DNA from: Owenia fusiformis
Lineage: Eukaryota; Annelida; Polychaeta; Sabellida; Oweniidae
Assembly (NCBI GenBank): GCA_903813345.2
Contig: CAIIXF020000005.1
Coordinates: 36,707,375-36,771,374, forward strand
DNA: 64,000 bases
Reading direction: 5' to 3'
Shown here: positions 1 through 12,400 of the stretch, one piece after another
Position numbering within the stretch: position 1 is the stretch's first letter
Layout: each line of letters begins with the position of its first letter
The notes under the pieces: generated by a model
Databases searched by the model: none
Told to the model about the DNA's origin: nothing
Seen by the model: only the letters and a program-made list of their open reading frames with translations
Translations under genes and position numbers: made by a program

Positions 1-510
1 ATAGAAAAAAATCTCTCAAATTACGCATATACTAATTTGAATGTGTGTTTTTATATTAATGGGACCTTCTAGAAAATGTCCTATAATTTATAAAGATGGA
101 CCAACATTCACTTATTATTCCTATGTAATATTGAAATGATAAGTTTCTTGAATTTTGAGAAATAAACTTTTTGATACCGTATGGTTAGGCTACTAGAATG
201 AAGGTCGGAAAATGAAATTCATACAAACGAGAGGAAAAGGCACAAATTAGATACCGTTGTAAAACTTATGACCCAACCTTTTCAAATCCACTTGCATCCA
301 AGTCTCAAATTTGTTACCAATAATGTCAAATGCCAGTTTCCATAGCAACCATTTGGATATTGTTAATAGATGTAATACATTATTAGCATATTCCACTCAT
401 TATTCGTCGATTCAAATTGTATCATAATGAAGCAATAAATATGCGATTAGCTCGTATGCAAATTACCTCATTTGCTAATTTTTTATGAAATCATATGATG
501 TGTATTTTAT
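1..510. other. AT-rich non-coding sequence
   Basis: No open frame, RNA or repeat structure that I could support. It is AT-rich spacer. Confidence 0.5.
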
Positions 511-1044
511 CGTACCTAAAAAGGTACGATACTGTTGTCTGCTTGGCGGGTGGGTGGCGTTTCATTTTTCTTGAAATCACGATTCCTGGAAAACCACTTA
601 ATGGATTCACTTCAAATTTTCACAAATGGTACATGGAAAGAAGTTCTAGAGCTGATTAACTTTTCGGTAGCCATCTTGCATTCTGGCGGCCATCTTGGAA
701 GTTTTTAGATAAATCTTGTCATCACAATTCCCAAAGATCCCTCAACATATTTATTTCAAATTTTTCACATGTTACTTGGTAAGAAGTTCTAGAGCTAATA
801 AACTTTTCAGAAGCCATCTTGCATTCTGGTCCCATTTCAGCGACTATCTTGCAATGTGGCAGCCATTTTGGAAGTTTTTGGATTAATTTTGTCATTGGCA
901 TTCCATGAAAACCACTAATGGCATTACTTCAAAACTTTACACATGTTACATGGAAAGATGTTCTACAGCTGATAAACATTTTGGTGGTCATCTAGCTTTT
1001 TGGGTAAAACAAGCCCTTACTGCCATTTATTAGGTACAATATTG
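511..1044. repeat. Degenerate tandem repeat between short inverted ends
   Basis: Three diverged copies of a roughly 150-180 bp unit begin near 589, 733 and 907. Each carries a phrase like ACATGGAAAGAAGTTCTA followed by 'gctgataaact' and 'gccatcttgcattctgg'. The block starts at a short palindrome (CGTACCTAAAAAGGTACG) and ends near TAGGTACAATATTG. No protein is encoded. It looks like an old repeat-derived element. Confidence 0.5.
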
Positions 1045-1139
1045 TTAACCCTGTGCCTTGTTCTACATTGCACTCATATATTTAGACACAATGTTGATTG
1101 GTATTGTAAACGTTACTGATTGTTACGCGGTAAACACGA

Positions 1140-2470
1140 TACAAATATATGTCATACTCCTCAACGAATATGGCATATTCACTTGCGGTGTATGACAGAT
1201 TCACCTGCGGTATATGGCATACACACTAACCAATGAGAATGCGATACAGAACTGTTCACAACTGTCAAATACATTGATTACTTAATCAACATCTTAGCGC
1301 ATTAAAAATATCAACTAATACAATTGAATAACATACACCAGTACGGTACGTATTTTGTTTTATCCCATACTTGGACGTGTTACAGGTACATAAAGCCGGT
1401 TTGTAAAAACTTATATTTTCATCAGCGGGCAGATATAGCTATACGTCCCGCTCCGAGCGGGCAGATATACTATATCTGCCCGCTACGTCATAATCGCCGC
1501 TCGCATATTTTTTCATAATTTGTAACGTTCGCGTAATGACTGTACACGACAATGGAGAAAACACAGACAATCGGGATCTGTTTGATGGTTTAAAAAATTG
1601 AAGGAGCATCCACCTAATCAATCAAAAATTCGAGAAAATAAATGTGGGAATATTTGAGGGAACAGGAGAACCCACCCACGGCCAAGAAAACAAAACTGGG
1701 CATGAATATTCTAAAATATTTCCACGATTGAACAATGTGAACCAAATGACCAAGATTGGTATGGGATAAACATATTATCCTATAGTCGGTTCAGGATATT
1801 GGGATTATCCCTTGGCCAATATAATGTATTTTCCCTCGGGACCTGCGGCCCTCGGGCAAATATATTATATTGGCCTCGGGATAATCCCAATATCCTGAAC
1901 CTCATATAGGATAATCTCTATTTATGTTGTTTGATGTATGTGTTACACACAAATACACACTTCAAGGGAAACATTATGATGCATAAATAAACGAACCTAC
2001 ATTCGTGACGCTTATAAATGACTTTTATAACTAAATCAACAGTTGGCAAAAGCCAGATAAAAACTTTAAAAGACCATGAGTATTTATATATTATATTGGC
2101 AATCACGATTTACACATTTCTGATCCTTTCAGGAGTATCATTCAACAATTTCATGTAATAAACATACTAAATCAATACAGGATTCATTTATATTAGTACT
2201 GGCTAACTATATTGGCAATCCGGCGTAATTTTACATTTAGAATAGATTCATTCGACCAATCAAATCGAGGCTTTCTGTATCACATATATTCCACAGGAAA
2301 GTATGACATATTCCGCCGTGAGTATCTGATATTCACTGAAATCAAAGCATCACATATTCACTGCGGAATATGCCATACTCACCTGCAGAATATGCCATAC
2401 TCATCTGCAGAATATGCCATATACTGCAGGCGAGTATGGCATATTAACCCGTATCACAAACATTGCACAA
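1140..2470. repeat. Dispersed short repeats and hairpins
   Basis: Copies of a phrase close to 'tatggcatattcacctgcgg' occur at about 1165-1215 and, in both orientations, at 2300-2445. A GC-rich palindrome built on AGCGGGCAGATATA lies at about 1420-1490. No gene was seen in this stretch. Confidence 0.45.
1773..1916. repeat. Foldback (MITE-like) element
   Basis: Arms 1773-1830 and 1857-1916 are near-perfect inverted repeats around a GC-rich centre (CCCTCGGGACCTGCGG). The core AGGATATTGGGATTATCCC is present in both arms in opposite orientation. There is no coding capacity, so it is probably a non-autonomous DNA element. Confidence 0.7.
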
Positions 2471-3159
2471 CCATGAACATATGCAATAATCCGCGTAACA
2501 ACTATAAGACTATGACTGGAATATATAAGCACTAGTGCTAAAGGGTAAGGACCAAAAATTGTTCAGAACGAAGTAAGAAAAAGAAAACATTTAAGTATAC
2601 ATCAGTCACAAGAAAAGCAAACATAAACTTCCCAAAACCATAAAAATTGTACAATTGAGGTTCTGACATTTTGTTAACAAACAAACTGTTTTGGTAACCA
2701 GCTTAATCGAATGGATTACCAATGAGATACAGACTGAATACAATTGAATTTACTGAAAGCACATTATTACAGAAGAGGGCCTCAAAAACTACTTGAATTC
2801 ACAATTTTGACACTGAAAAGCTAAGGTCATATTTTTGCGATTCTGACTCTACGCTTCCATAATATTCTTCGAGGCTCTTGCCGTCAGAGGGTATTTTAAC
2901 CTACTTTTGAGATTTTTATGGAAAGTAGGTCAAAACAAAAAGTTCTAAATAAATGCAATGTTTGAGGTGTCAAAATACTGGAAAATTTCTGAAATCAGAA
3001 TTGAAATCTGACTTCGAGTTTAGATTCTTTGATGTTTTGAAATCTTGAAAAGTCTACTTGATGATATCCTCATGTTAAGTCAATGGTGCGAACTTGATCA
3101 GCAACCCACTAAGCTACGTATTCAGATACATACCCAGCTACCTATACCGTATTTATAGT
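2471..3159. other. Non-coding spacer
   Basis: No gene, RNA or clear repeat was recognised in this AT-rich stretch. Confidence 0.4.
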
Positions 3160-3640
3160 GTATATAACATTAATAAGATTTCATTTTCAAGTCCTTAAGG
3201 GTTAGTGGTCTCAATTCTCCCAGTAATTTAAAAATAAGTGAAACAAATGAAGGCCTATACCTATTTTTCAATTTGTTTTAAAAAAAATTATGACTTTATA
3301 TATATTTATATTAGAAACAAGTCAAATTCTTTACTTCAGAGAATATTTTTAATTTATTGAGACTTTCGACTAAAATTTTGAAAAAGACTAAGGGATATTA
3401 GTCGAAAGTCTCAATAAATTAAAAATATTCTCTGAAGTAAAGAATTTGACTTGTTTCTGATATATTAACCAGAGAGATGAACTTACATAGAACTATATTT
3501 ATATTATATTTAAGGCATATATAATATATTTATGATTTCATTATAAAGTCCTTAGGGGTTAATAATCTAAATTCTCCCAGTGATTTAAAAATAAGTGAAG
3601 CGAATGAAGGCCTTAACCCCTAATTTTTTTAATTTTTTTT
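3160..3640. repeat. Direct repeats flanking a perfect hairpin
   Basis: Two ~120-bp direct copies (about 3160-3280 and 3518-3640) share phrases such as AAGTCCTTA, AATTCTCCCAGT and TTTAAAAATAAGTGAA. They bracket a perfect inverted repeat: arms 3313-3373 and 3398-3458 match over 61 bp with a 24-nt loop. Transcription of either strand would give a long duplex stem. No protein is encoded. Confidence 0.85.
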
Positions 3641-4643
3641 CGAAAGCTATGATTTTTTTCTCAACAGCTAATGAATGCAAAACTCCCTTGCTTTGCATAT
3701 GTATAGAGTACGTAACAAGGTAAAACTAGGATTTTTTTATACATGATTAAGTCGCTTTTTAGGAATATAATGGCGTTAACGTTAAATTACTGTGCGCATT
3801 TAATGCAAAATTTCAGATGAATAAGGGTTAAAAATATTTTTATTCACTCTGAATACCAAAGTTAAAGAGATACACAGATTGGGATACCTTATTACAAGCA
3901 GGAAATTGTACAATTACTTTCAAAAATTTGCAGGCATTTGAAAAATAATTTTTTCCTTAGGGGGGTCTATTTTTCAAGGGGAGGGGGTACCAAAAATGAT
4001 TTTTTTACATGTTCCACTAAATAGATTTTGGTAGATGTTTAGTATGTCATTTCGTCTGTTTATATGAATTGAAAAAAGAACATTTTATTACTATTGCAAT
4101 TAGTTTTGGGTCAAATGTTACTCTGACTGGACTATTGATGAATGGTCAGTTGCTGCTGCATTACATCAGGATTGTAACGATGGCAGCATGGCCCTATAGT
4201 CCTATGACAATCTTTAAATATTAACTTTCAACTGGGCATTCAAATTCACAAAATATGCCGCCATTGTGAACAAATATGAGGCAAAATAATGAATTATGTA
4301 TTTGCGTCAGTCATACTATGAACGCCTTATACTATATATGACCGCCTATAATATCAATAAATTAAGAGATGTTCCTTAAATAGTTTTTTGTATGTCAGAA
4401 TATTACTCTAGTTTTCAAATATGTGATCAGACTATGATAATACTGAAAATTTAAAAAGATATTAAAGAAAAAGTGACCATTGAACAATTCTGTCCGGGCT
4501 ACTGTCATGTCACTGATCTCATCCATATTTATAGCATATTATAGCACTTTCTACGGATACCTTATAAAAGTTTAGTTATAAAATACCGAAGACGAAGCTC
4601 TCTTTTAAGAAGTGAAGTCGAACGAATACAAAGGGTACTACCC
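3641..4643. other. Non-coding spacer
   Basis: AT-rich with short homopolymer runs. No supported gene. Confidence 0.4.
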
Positions 4644-5234
4644 TATAAAGGGCGTCAAATAAGTCTGCGGCTGTTCCCCCTTTACTGTTTTTAATTTAGT
4701 AAGAACATAGGGTTTTTATATATCATCTTAAAGGGAATTTAATTTGCTGATCACACACTACATTTTAGAGAAGTTGGTGAAATTCCAAATTCTTGAAAGC
4801 ATTTTTAGTGATGTTTATATTTCACATTTTTTAATAGTTCGTATGTTTCCCCCAAGTAGCTCAGACAGGCTCAATTCTATGTTCACAATCAAGGGTGTTG
4901 CACTTTCACGACTTCTAAGAGCTTTCTTGATACCTTTGAACAATGTTTCACGGCTATGATGTGTCTCCTCTGGTTGATCGGTCTTCAATTAATTTTTCGA
5001 TACTGTCCTTAATAATCACAGTATCAATTTTTCACCATTCATTCATTATCCTCGTAATCAATGGTCATTGGTCAACTACATTCTTCAAGAAACATTGTAG
5101 CAATTTTATTAGAAAGAGTTCATTAATGATTTTTTAAAGGTGATCAGCATTTTCCATAAACTATAGAATAATATATTGGATAAAGTATGATAACTTTTTA
5201 AGGGGGAGAACAGACTTATTTGACACCCTATATA
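4644..5234. mobile_element. TIR element, mariner-like remnant
   Basis: The left end TATAAAGGGCGTCAAATAAG and the right end (reverse complement TATATAGGGTGTCAAATAAG) form terminal inverted repeats of about 35 bp, beginning with TA. The ~590-bp interior has only short frames and no recognisable transposase. A further end-like sequence, TTTTTTTGGGACACCC, lies just outside at about 5308-5324 and suggests a second nested remnant. Family assignment rests only on the look of the ends. Confidence 0.6.
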
Positions 5235-5405
5235 GATCCTCAATAAAAATTTTCAAATTATTCGGCTCATTGTTTGCTGAGAAAATCGTTGCCAAAAAGC
5301 GGCTTAAATTTTTTTGGGACACCCGATATATCAAATGATAGATGGAGTCTCTTGATCACCAGATCGCAAATTGAGCAAAGAAAAATTCTAGTATGCCTAT
5401 ACAAT

Positions 5406-5778
5406 TATGAGGGTCGTTCAATAAGTACTATCTAGTGCAAATGGAGCAGATTTTACTTTTCATTCATTACTTTATTTTAGTCCAAATCTTTCTTGCAGAT
5501 GGTTATAAGACTGATACTTTTTATTCTTTTTTAACTAAAATACTTTATTTTTAGCAAGTAATGATAAGGAAAAATTGCTCCGGGTACTTATTCTAATCCC
5601 TACTCTCATCCATATATATTTAATTTGCTGTATCTTTAACAGAATAAATTCATAATAATTCGTCAGTATAAAGACATACATTTTGCCTTCAATTCCTGAA
5701 AATTCCATCTTGATTCCCTCACAAACAAGACAATAACTATAAGTTTCTTACTTTCGTATTTTTGAACCAACCCTCGTA
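5406..5778. mobile_element. Short mariner-like MITE
   Basis: The left end TATGAGGGTCGTTCAATAAG and the right end (reverse complement beginning TACGAGGGTTGGTTCAAAAA) match the general pattern of mariner inverted repeats and start at TA. The interior of about 370 bp is non-coding. Confidence 0.55.
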
Positions 5779-7129
5779 TGATGACGCTGTTTCTATTGCA
5801 AAACAATGATGATTAGTCAGTCATTCCATATATAAGGAGACATTTAAGGTTCCAAACTTTTGAAAAATGAACTTCGTTTCATTGCATTCATTTTCAGATT
5901 TTGATTTTGTTTTATGTATCCTCTATAAAATCCCCAAGTTTTGGCATTTTAACTTTTATATATCAAAAGTTACACTATTTTGAAAATAAGAGGTGTGAAA
6001 TTATAAAAAGCGTATAGTTTAAGATTCGTTCTCCATACCTGTACATGTTTTATTCTATGGGGATTTTAGCTAACTTGATATGCGATGTCTTCCTCTGGTA
6101 ATCTCTATTCTATAGATCATTGATAAATAATAGCTTTTTTCATTTTATTTACATCAGGACAATTTATAAATGTTATTCAAAGTGCTAGGATGTAATATCA
6201 AACGAAAAGTGATCGTAAAACATTGACAAATAATGATTCAATCTTGTTGAGCCACTTGATTTCTACGGGGACCTCAGAAATGAACAAATATTATAACTCC
6301 GAGTTAAAATTTCTACGGCGACCCTGCGGCCTCTAAAAAACTGGATACGCCACACGGAGGCCGCAAGGCGAGCGTAGTTTTCCTACGCTCGCCGCAGAAA
6401 TAAACTGATTTAATTGATCTGCGGTCGACGCACGCCCTCCGTACGGCAAATGTGACTGGGGTGTAAGAAACAAAACTATTAATTGCATTTGGGAAATCAC
6501 TTATCATTTTAATCAAAAAATAACATAAATTTACGTTGTAATGCATAAATGCAGTCCCTTCTTAAAAAAATTATTTTACAAAACGCAACACTGTCATGTA
6601 TTCTCATGATGTTTAACACAACATGTGAAAAGTTATTTTGGGCATACAATGAAACTATTGGATTTCGCTTTCAAATCATTATATATTTGTATGTGGCAAA
6701 AACATCTAGTAATAATCAGAAATAAGTTAAACTTGTCAGAGCAAAACAACGTCGCTTAAAGTAAAAAATTGACGCAATTGTTAATCCACCGAATCTTTCT
6801 CGTATATATCCAAAGTCTTAAAACACAAGCTCCTGTCCATTGTATTGTCACCATAAACCATTTTATATCTTTTAATAGAGATACAAAATTACTTTGAAAA
6901 TAATAACGTATCTTAATATCATTATCAAAACATTTTAACTCGATCAATATCATTTACTTATTTGTTTAGAAGTATATTATAAACTCGTGATATGACCAAC
7001 TACAAACAATAACAACTTCTTAAACAACAAAACAACAAAACATAAAATGCTTCATAGCAGAGGCAAATGAAAGAGAACGTCGCTTAAATCTAAGACATTT
7101 CGTTCCTTTACAAATGTCAAATGTTTACT
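5779..7129. other. Non-coding spacer with GC-rich palindromic patch
   Basis: Mostly AT-rich. At about 6310-6450 there is a GC-richer patch with inverted phrases (CGAGCGTAG / CTACGCTCG), probably a small element fragment. No gene is supported. Confidence 0.4.
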
Positions 7130-7264
7130 TCACTGGAATAAGGCTTTAGCCAACGTTTTGATGTGCTCCACTTTTGCAAGATCAATTGCATGTCACTGGC
7201 GGCGATTTTCATCATTCGTGCGTGCTTCCCAGTTGCAAGTGGGTCTGAAATTTTACACAAAATA

Positions 7265-7654
7265 TCATTTTCCTTGACCCAAATTAGATCTGTTTTCTTG
7301 GGCCATTGGAATAACTGCCTTTTTTCTCCATGAAATTAATTTCATATTCTCCGTCCTCCTCATCTCTGTCCACAATCTTTCCAATATACCAATTTCATCA
7401 TACAACGCAGCACAAAACTCATCTTTGTTGTATCTCATTGCTGATATTTCGTTGTGTACTTGTGCATTATTGTTTACATCACTTTTCTCTGAGCTGGATT
7501 GATTTTTAGACTTTGTATTAGTGAGTTTCGCTACAGTCCACTTGTCACAAAAGTCTCCGTTTAAACAGTGTTTGCAATAACAGCTGACATCGCTCATCAT
7601 GACAATGTTGTTCCCGATCCCAGAAATTGCATGTAGCTTGAATGTCCCTTTCAA
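7265..7654 (-). pseudogene. Unrecognised cysteine-cluster protein fragment
   Basis: A 129-codon minus-strand frame contains a compact cysteine cluster (CYCKHCLNGDFC) after a basic stretch. The frame stays open upstream in the sense direction to about 7700, with a lysine/glutamate-rich lead. Downstream, at about 7130-7220, another minus-strand frame (from DPLATGKHARMM) could be a second exon or a frame-shifted continuation. I do not recognise the family. Isolation in repeat-rich spacer and the lack of a clear start suggest a decayed mobile-element or multicopy gene fragment. Confidence 0.3.
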
Positions 7655-7699
7655 AGATTTGACTTTGTCACGAAGTTCAAGCTCATTCTTTTTGACTGC

Positions 7700-10555
7700 G
7701 CATCTTTCGGAACTTAAACAAATGAACTTGACAGCCTTCTTCTGATACGTTCCTTTTCAAGGTATTTTTGTCCCTCGATTCTTTTCTTTCTTTCTCTTTA
7801 ATTCTTTTGAATTTCTGCTTTAGTCTTGGCCATTTTCTGCAACAAATTGTGAATTCCCGGGTAAGTTACCACTATTAAGACTATTAAAACAAGTATTAAG
7901 CGACGTTATCAAAAGAAACGTTCCTTAATTGATATAAAACTCAAGTCGTAGCGATTTGGGAAAAAGTTGACATCATGTTTTAACAATGACCAATTAAGTT
8001 GTTTATTTAGAATATCTTTCAACCGAATCGGGATATCCTAGATCTTTGATTAACCAGCTTTGCTTAGGCAAAAGATACAGGTGTTGTACTTACGCGATTG
8101 CTGTATTATTTAGGGATTTTTAGGAAGAAATCCCATTTCATTTGACTGCAAATAAAGTATTGCGTATCATGAGATCACGTGATGATCTCCTCCACTGGGT
8201 TAGCAGCATTTATTGCTGAGTTAAAGAGAGAATCAGATATAGCGAGCAGGCTAAACAAAAATTGTCTCAATTTTAGAATATTTTTGGCTCATGTCATTCC
8301 TTGTCATGTCTATTTTCTAAAAATCACAAAACTGCATACTTTATTCATGGAAAACTAAAGATTTTTACAATAATGTATTATTTTTCTGAAAGAATGGTTA
8401 CCATTCTTATTATTTGGGAGAATTTTAGCCATTTTTGCACTTTGAATCATGAATAACTTCACCAATTTATAAGATATTGTGAATATTTTGGGAGATATTA
8501 TATTTGAGATTGTAAGGAATATATTGGTAGGTCAATTATACAAGTTGCTTGTAATTTTATCACCCCCTATAGATCTGATTCTGCCTTTAATCAACTTATT
8601 TCGCACTTTCCGTAACGTACCTTAATGCAACGTACAAGAGGAAAACTCATTACATGTTCCAATAAAGCAATATAACAGAGCGAACAAAGGTAATGAGCAC
8701 ATTGTATTGAATGTCCGCCTTGTCATATTCAAGAATTTATTTACTAATTCCATCAAGCTATTACAAAATGTTGGGAAATGTTGTAATGTACCTTAAAAGC
8801 CTTATCTTTTGGATTGAAAAATGATACCTTAAAGTGTGCGCCTGACCCGGCTACGTATAGCACAGAGTTTATACTGGCGGATTAGACTAGTTCATTTTTT
8901 ATATGTGTGTGAAAGCTTTCTCTTATTTGCGTTTTTTCGTTTAGTACGGTTTTGCTATAATTGCCGAGGTCATATAACCGGGATAAAACAATGATTATCG
9001 TTGACTGCCCACACACAAAACATACGTTGAGTGAACAGTGTTATTACAAACAACAGGCTTTAGAATACAAAGCGTAGTGTGATAATAAGCTGCACACTAC
9101 CACTGCTGCATGTACATATTACTAATTTACTAGGGCTCCCAAAGAGTGGATAGGGAGGTTGTGTTTGTCACTTTTAAATTTTACATTTCAAAATTGTCAT
9201 TTCACATGTCATAATTTGTTGGTTTCATTCGTTTAGCCAATCAAAACATTGTAAAACAATAAATTGTCTGTTACGTACAATCAATTTTGTTCAGTTTTGA
9301 TTAGTTGTCAGAATAAAGTTACGTTCATCTGAATCCATGTATCAAAACAAAAATCCTATTTTCACTTCAAAATACTTCAGTGAGATGAAGGCTCGGAATT
9401 GTCACATGCAATAACTTATTGTCGTATTCGTTATTTTATCTTCTCGATAGTAGCATTTAGTCGCACATTTGATGCCAGGTCACCTTGTCGCGTACCTCTT
9501 GGGGAACCCCACATTTATGTGTGTACTCATGGAAGTAAATTCCCCGGTGAAGCCGAGAGCCACAAACTTTTCAACAGGTTCGAAATGACCAATTTCTCTC
9601 ATATATACTCTAAATATTTTATTATTTAGCACCTACAAAGTATTGCTAATAACCATATGTAATAACAATAAGGAAACTTATCTGGCTACATATAAATTCA
9701 ATATCAACACTAGCTGTTCTCTCAACACGTCCTGGCTTACCTTGTGGTGACAAACCCTGGATTTTCGCTATTTATAGTTTATCAACACCTGGACGCATGC
9801 GCATTTTATACTTTATCGGGCACTTTAATGACCTATAACTTTTGTTCTGGATAGAATACAGTTTTGAAACTTTGCATGCATTTTGATAAATCATTTTCTA
9901 ATAAAATATCACTTTGGGTTAAACATTTAAGTGATTCGTGCATTCTCTAGAAATTGAAATATCTAAAGTGGTATTTTAGAAAAAAAACTGGCGACATGGG
10001 TTCCGGGCATCTGATTATTAGGTTAGAAAGGATTAAATTACTCGAAACGTTGGTAAAATACAGTATATACCCACAGGTATCTTTTCAGGAAGTTTGGATG
10101 TGTTCTGAAATCTATAACTACTTCAGTTATGCTTATAAAACATCACTATGCACTCTGGCGACATAACGTACCTGAGGAATTTGTCATCAAATTCTCACTT
10201 ACTACCAAACAATTAAAATTTGCTGTTTGGTGGTTGTACAAGTGGGTGTTGGTCCTAAGTAGATGTTCTTAAAAAGTTTCTATAAATATCTATTAACGCT
10301 TGAGAAAAAACCCTTGGCGACACGAATGTCTGCTTATATGTGGAATGATTGAGTACTAAGGCAATAAAACATCTGTGTATGCTTTATGTGAAATCATGCA
10401 TTATATTCCATTACCCATTACTCTACAGGGTGGTTTACTCGTGATTTTAAATGAATAAACACGTTGGAAAAAATTGTCCATTTTGTGGAATTAGGAATAC
10501 CATTGTCTTAAAATCTTGGGATACAGTACAATGAACTATTAGCGCATCTCGATAA
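7700..10555. other. Non-coding spacer
   Basis: No conserved domain or strong repeat was recognised. Short open frames here look random in composition. Confidence 0.4.
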
Positions 10556-10559
10556 TTAC

Positions 10560-12400
10560 TGGGGGAGGAGTATCTTTGTTCATTCTCAAAAACATAAAGA
10601 ACAAGCGAAGAGAGGACCTTATGTTACAATCAAGTTTATTTGAGTCCTTATCTTTTGAAATGATTAATGATTCTAAGAAAAAAATATTATACTTACGGCC
10701 ATTTACAAGCCGCCTAATACCAATCTAAATGACTTCAATTCCGATCTAAATCAACGTTTAGGCAGTCTCTAAAGAGAATACTGAAACTGTCTACACATTA
10801 GGGGATTTCAACTCTTAAAATCAGACTTGAAAAATGCTACTCAGGATTTTATTAATCTACTTTATTTATTCAGCCTTACTCCCCTTATATGTAGACCAAC
10901 TTGTTTAACTTATCAGTTATACCATGGCCAGTCTCATTGAAAACATATTTACGAATGCTCCAAACATACCTAAAGCTGGAATCATTCTTGAAGACATTTC
11001 TGATCACTTACCAATTTACTCAATTGCCTCAACCCACGTGCCAAAAATGCAAACTAATACTATACACAGTGCTATATGCTTCAGACAATTTTGCGAGACA
11101 AAAATGGCGATCATTTTGAAAATAGGCGAGCTTTTGAACCAGGAGTCATAGGGGAGTTTTTTGTATTGATGTTGAACAAAAAAACTTAAAACGGGAATCC
11201 TATCAACTTCACAAGACAGGTGGACAAATCAATGTTAACTAAAATGGCTGAAAATAAAAAAAAAACGGATATAACTTTTTGCTGATTTTTTGTAACAAAA
11301 TTATTTCATACAACTAATCTTCACGTTGACATGGCTTTTTACAATGCAGGACACCTGAATTTATTTGTAAAGCTAGGAAATGGGTCAAAAATGAATTTCG
11401 CGAGACAAAAATGGCGGCCATCTTGAAAATAGGCGAGCTTTTGAACCAGGAGTCATAGGGGAGTTTTCCGTATTGATGTTGAACAAAGATTACTTAAAAC
11501 GGGAATTAAAACGTGCCACTATTGTTGGTCCAAAAGTGGATTTCGCAAGACAGATGGACAAATCAATGTTAACTAAAATGGCTGAAAAAACGGATATAAT
11601 TTTTTGTAACAACATTATTTCATACAACTACTCTTCACATTGACATGGATTTTAACAATGCAGGATACCTGTCATTATTTGTAAATCTAGGAAATGGGTC
11701 AAAAATGAATTTCACGAGACAAAAATGGCGGCGATCTTGAAAATAGGAATCAAGTTGTTCCATTTGAGAAACTCAGATCAAAGAAAGCGTCTATATCATA
11801 TGGGATGCCTCAAGGATCTGCACTTGGACCTGTCTTATTTATACTTTATGTGAATGACATGTACAAATCTACTAATTTCTTTGATTTTATTATGTTTGCT
11901 GATGATACAAATCTGTTTACCTCTCATAAAACCATTGAAAGTCTATTTACTGTCTTCAATAATGAATTAAACAATATTGACGACTGGATTAAAACGAATA
12001 AACTTTCCTTAAATATTGATAAAACTTAATCAATCCTCTTTGGACCAAACAAAGAAACTAACATAATAACATTAAAAATTTGGCAAAACCCCATTCAACT
12101 TGTTAAAAATGTATCTTTCAAGTCTCACATTAAAATTATTGAAACTAAGATTTCTCAATGTATTGCTATTTTACACAGGGTCCACAACTTACTTACTTTA
12201 GAAATCACTTATGACAATTTAATACGCTCTTATTCATTCACATATGAACTAGGCCTACTATAATATTATTTGGGGAAATAACTATAAAAGCAATCTCTCT
12301 AAATTTCATACCTTACAAAAACGCTTTGTCCGCCTTGTGTTTGGCAAGGAACATGTTGAGCATTCTTTTATGTAAATACTTTTTATGATAATAAATAAAA
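10560..12400 (+). mobile_element. Broken non-LTR retrotransposon (LINE)
   Basis: Remnant of a LINE with an APE-type endonuclease and a reverse transcriptase. The endonuclease part (about 10560-11040, several frames and stops) shows GGGVSLFI, IYKPPNTN, a GDFN motif near 10801 and SDHLPI near 11000. The RT part (about 11746-12260) shows MPQGSALGPVLF followed by the FADDTNLF catalytic box. It then has an in-frame stop before a continuation whose frame encodes ILFGPNKETN. The RT N-terminal half is missing, and a foreign tandem repeat separates the two parts. Motif order fits CR1/Jockey-type elements; the clade is not certain. The element is inactive. Confidence 0.85.
11092..11745. repeat. Tandem ~310-bp repeat inside the LINE remnant
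   Basis: The phrase GCGAGACAAAAATGGCG or close variants recurs at about 11093, 11400 and 11712. Long similar tracts follow each copy, including 'gaaaataggcgagcttttgaaccaggagtcatagggg'-type text in the first two. This gives two full units of about 305-315 bp and a partial third. The array sits exactly between the endonuclease and RT parts of the LINE. Confidence 0.75.

Noticed and set aside
4744-5137. Two plus-strand frames inside the TIR element as a transposase
   Set aside because: Neither strand shows a DD(E/D) or helix-turn-helix motif that I could identify, and both have short frames with random composition.
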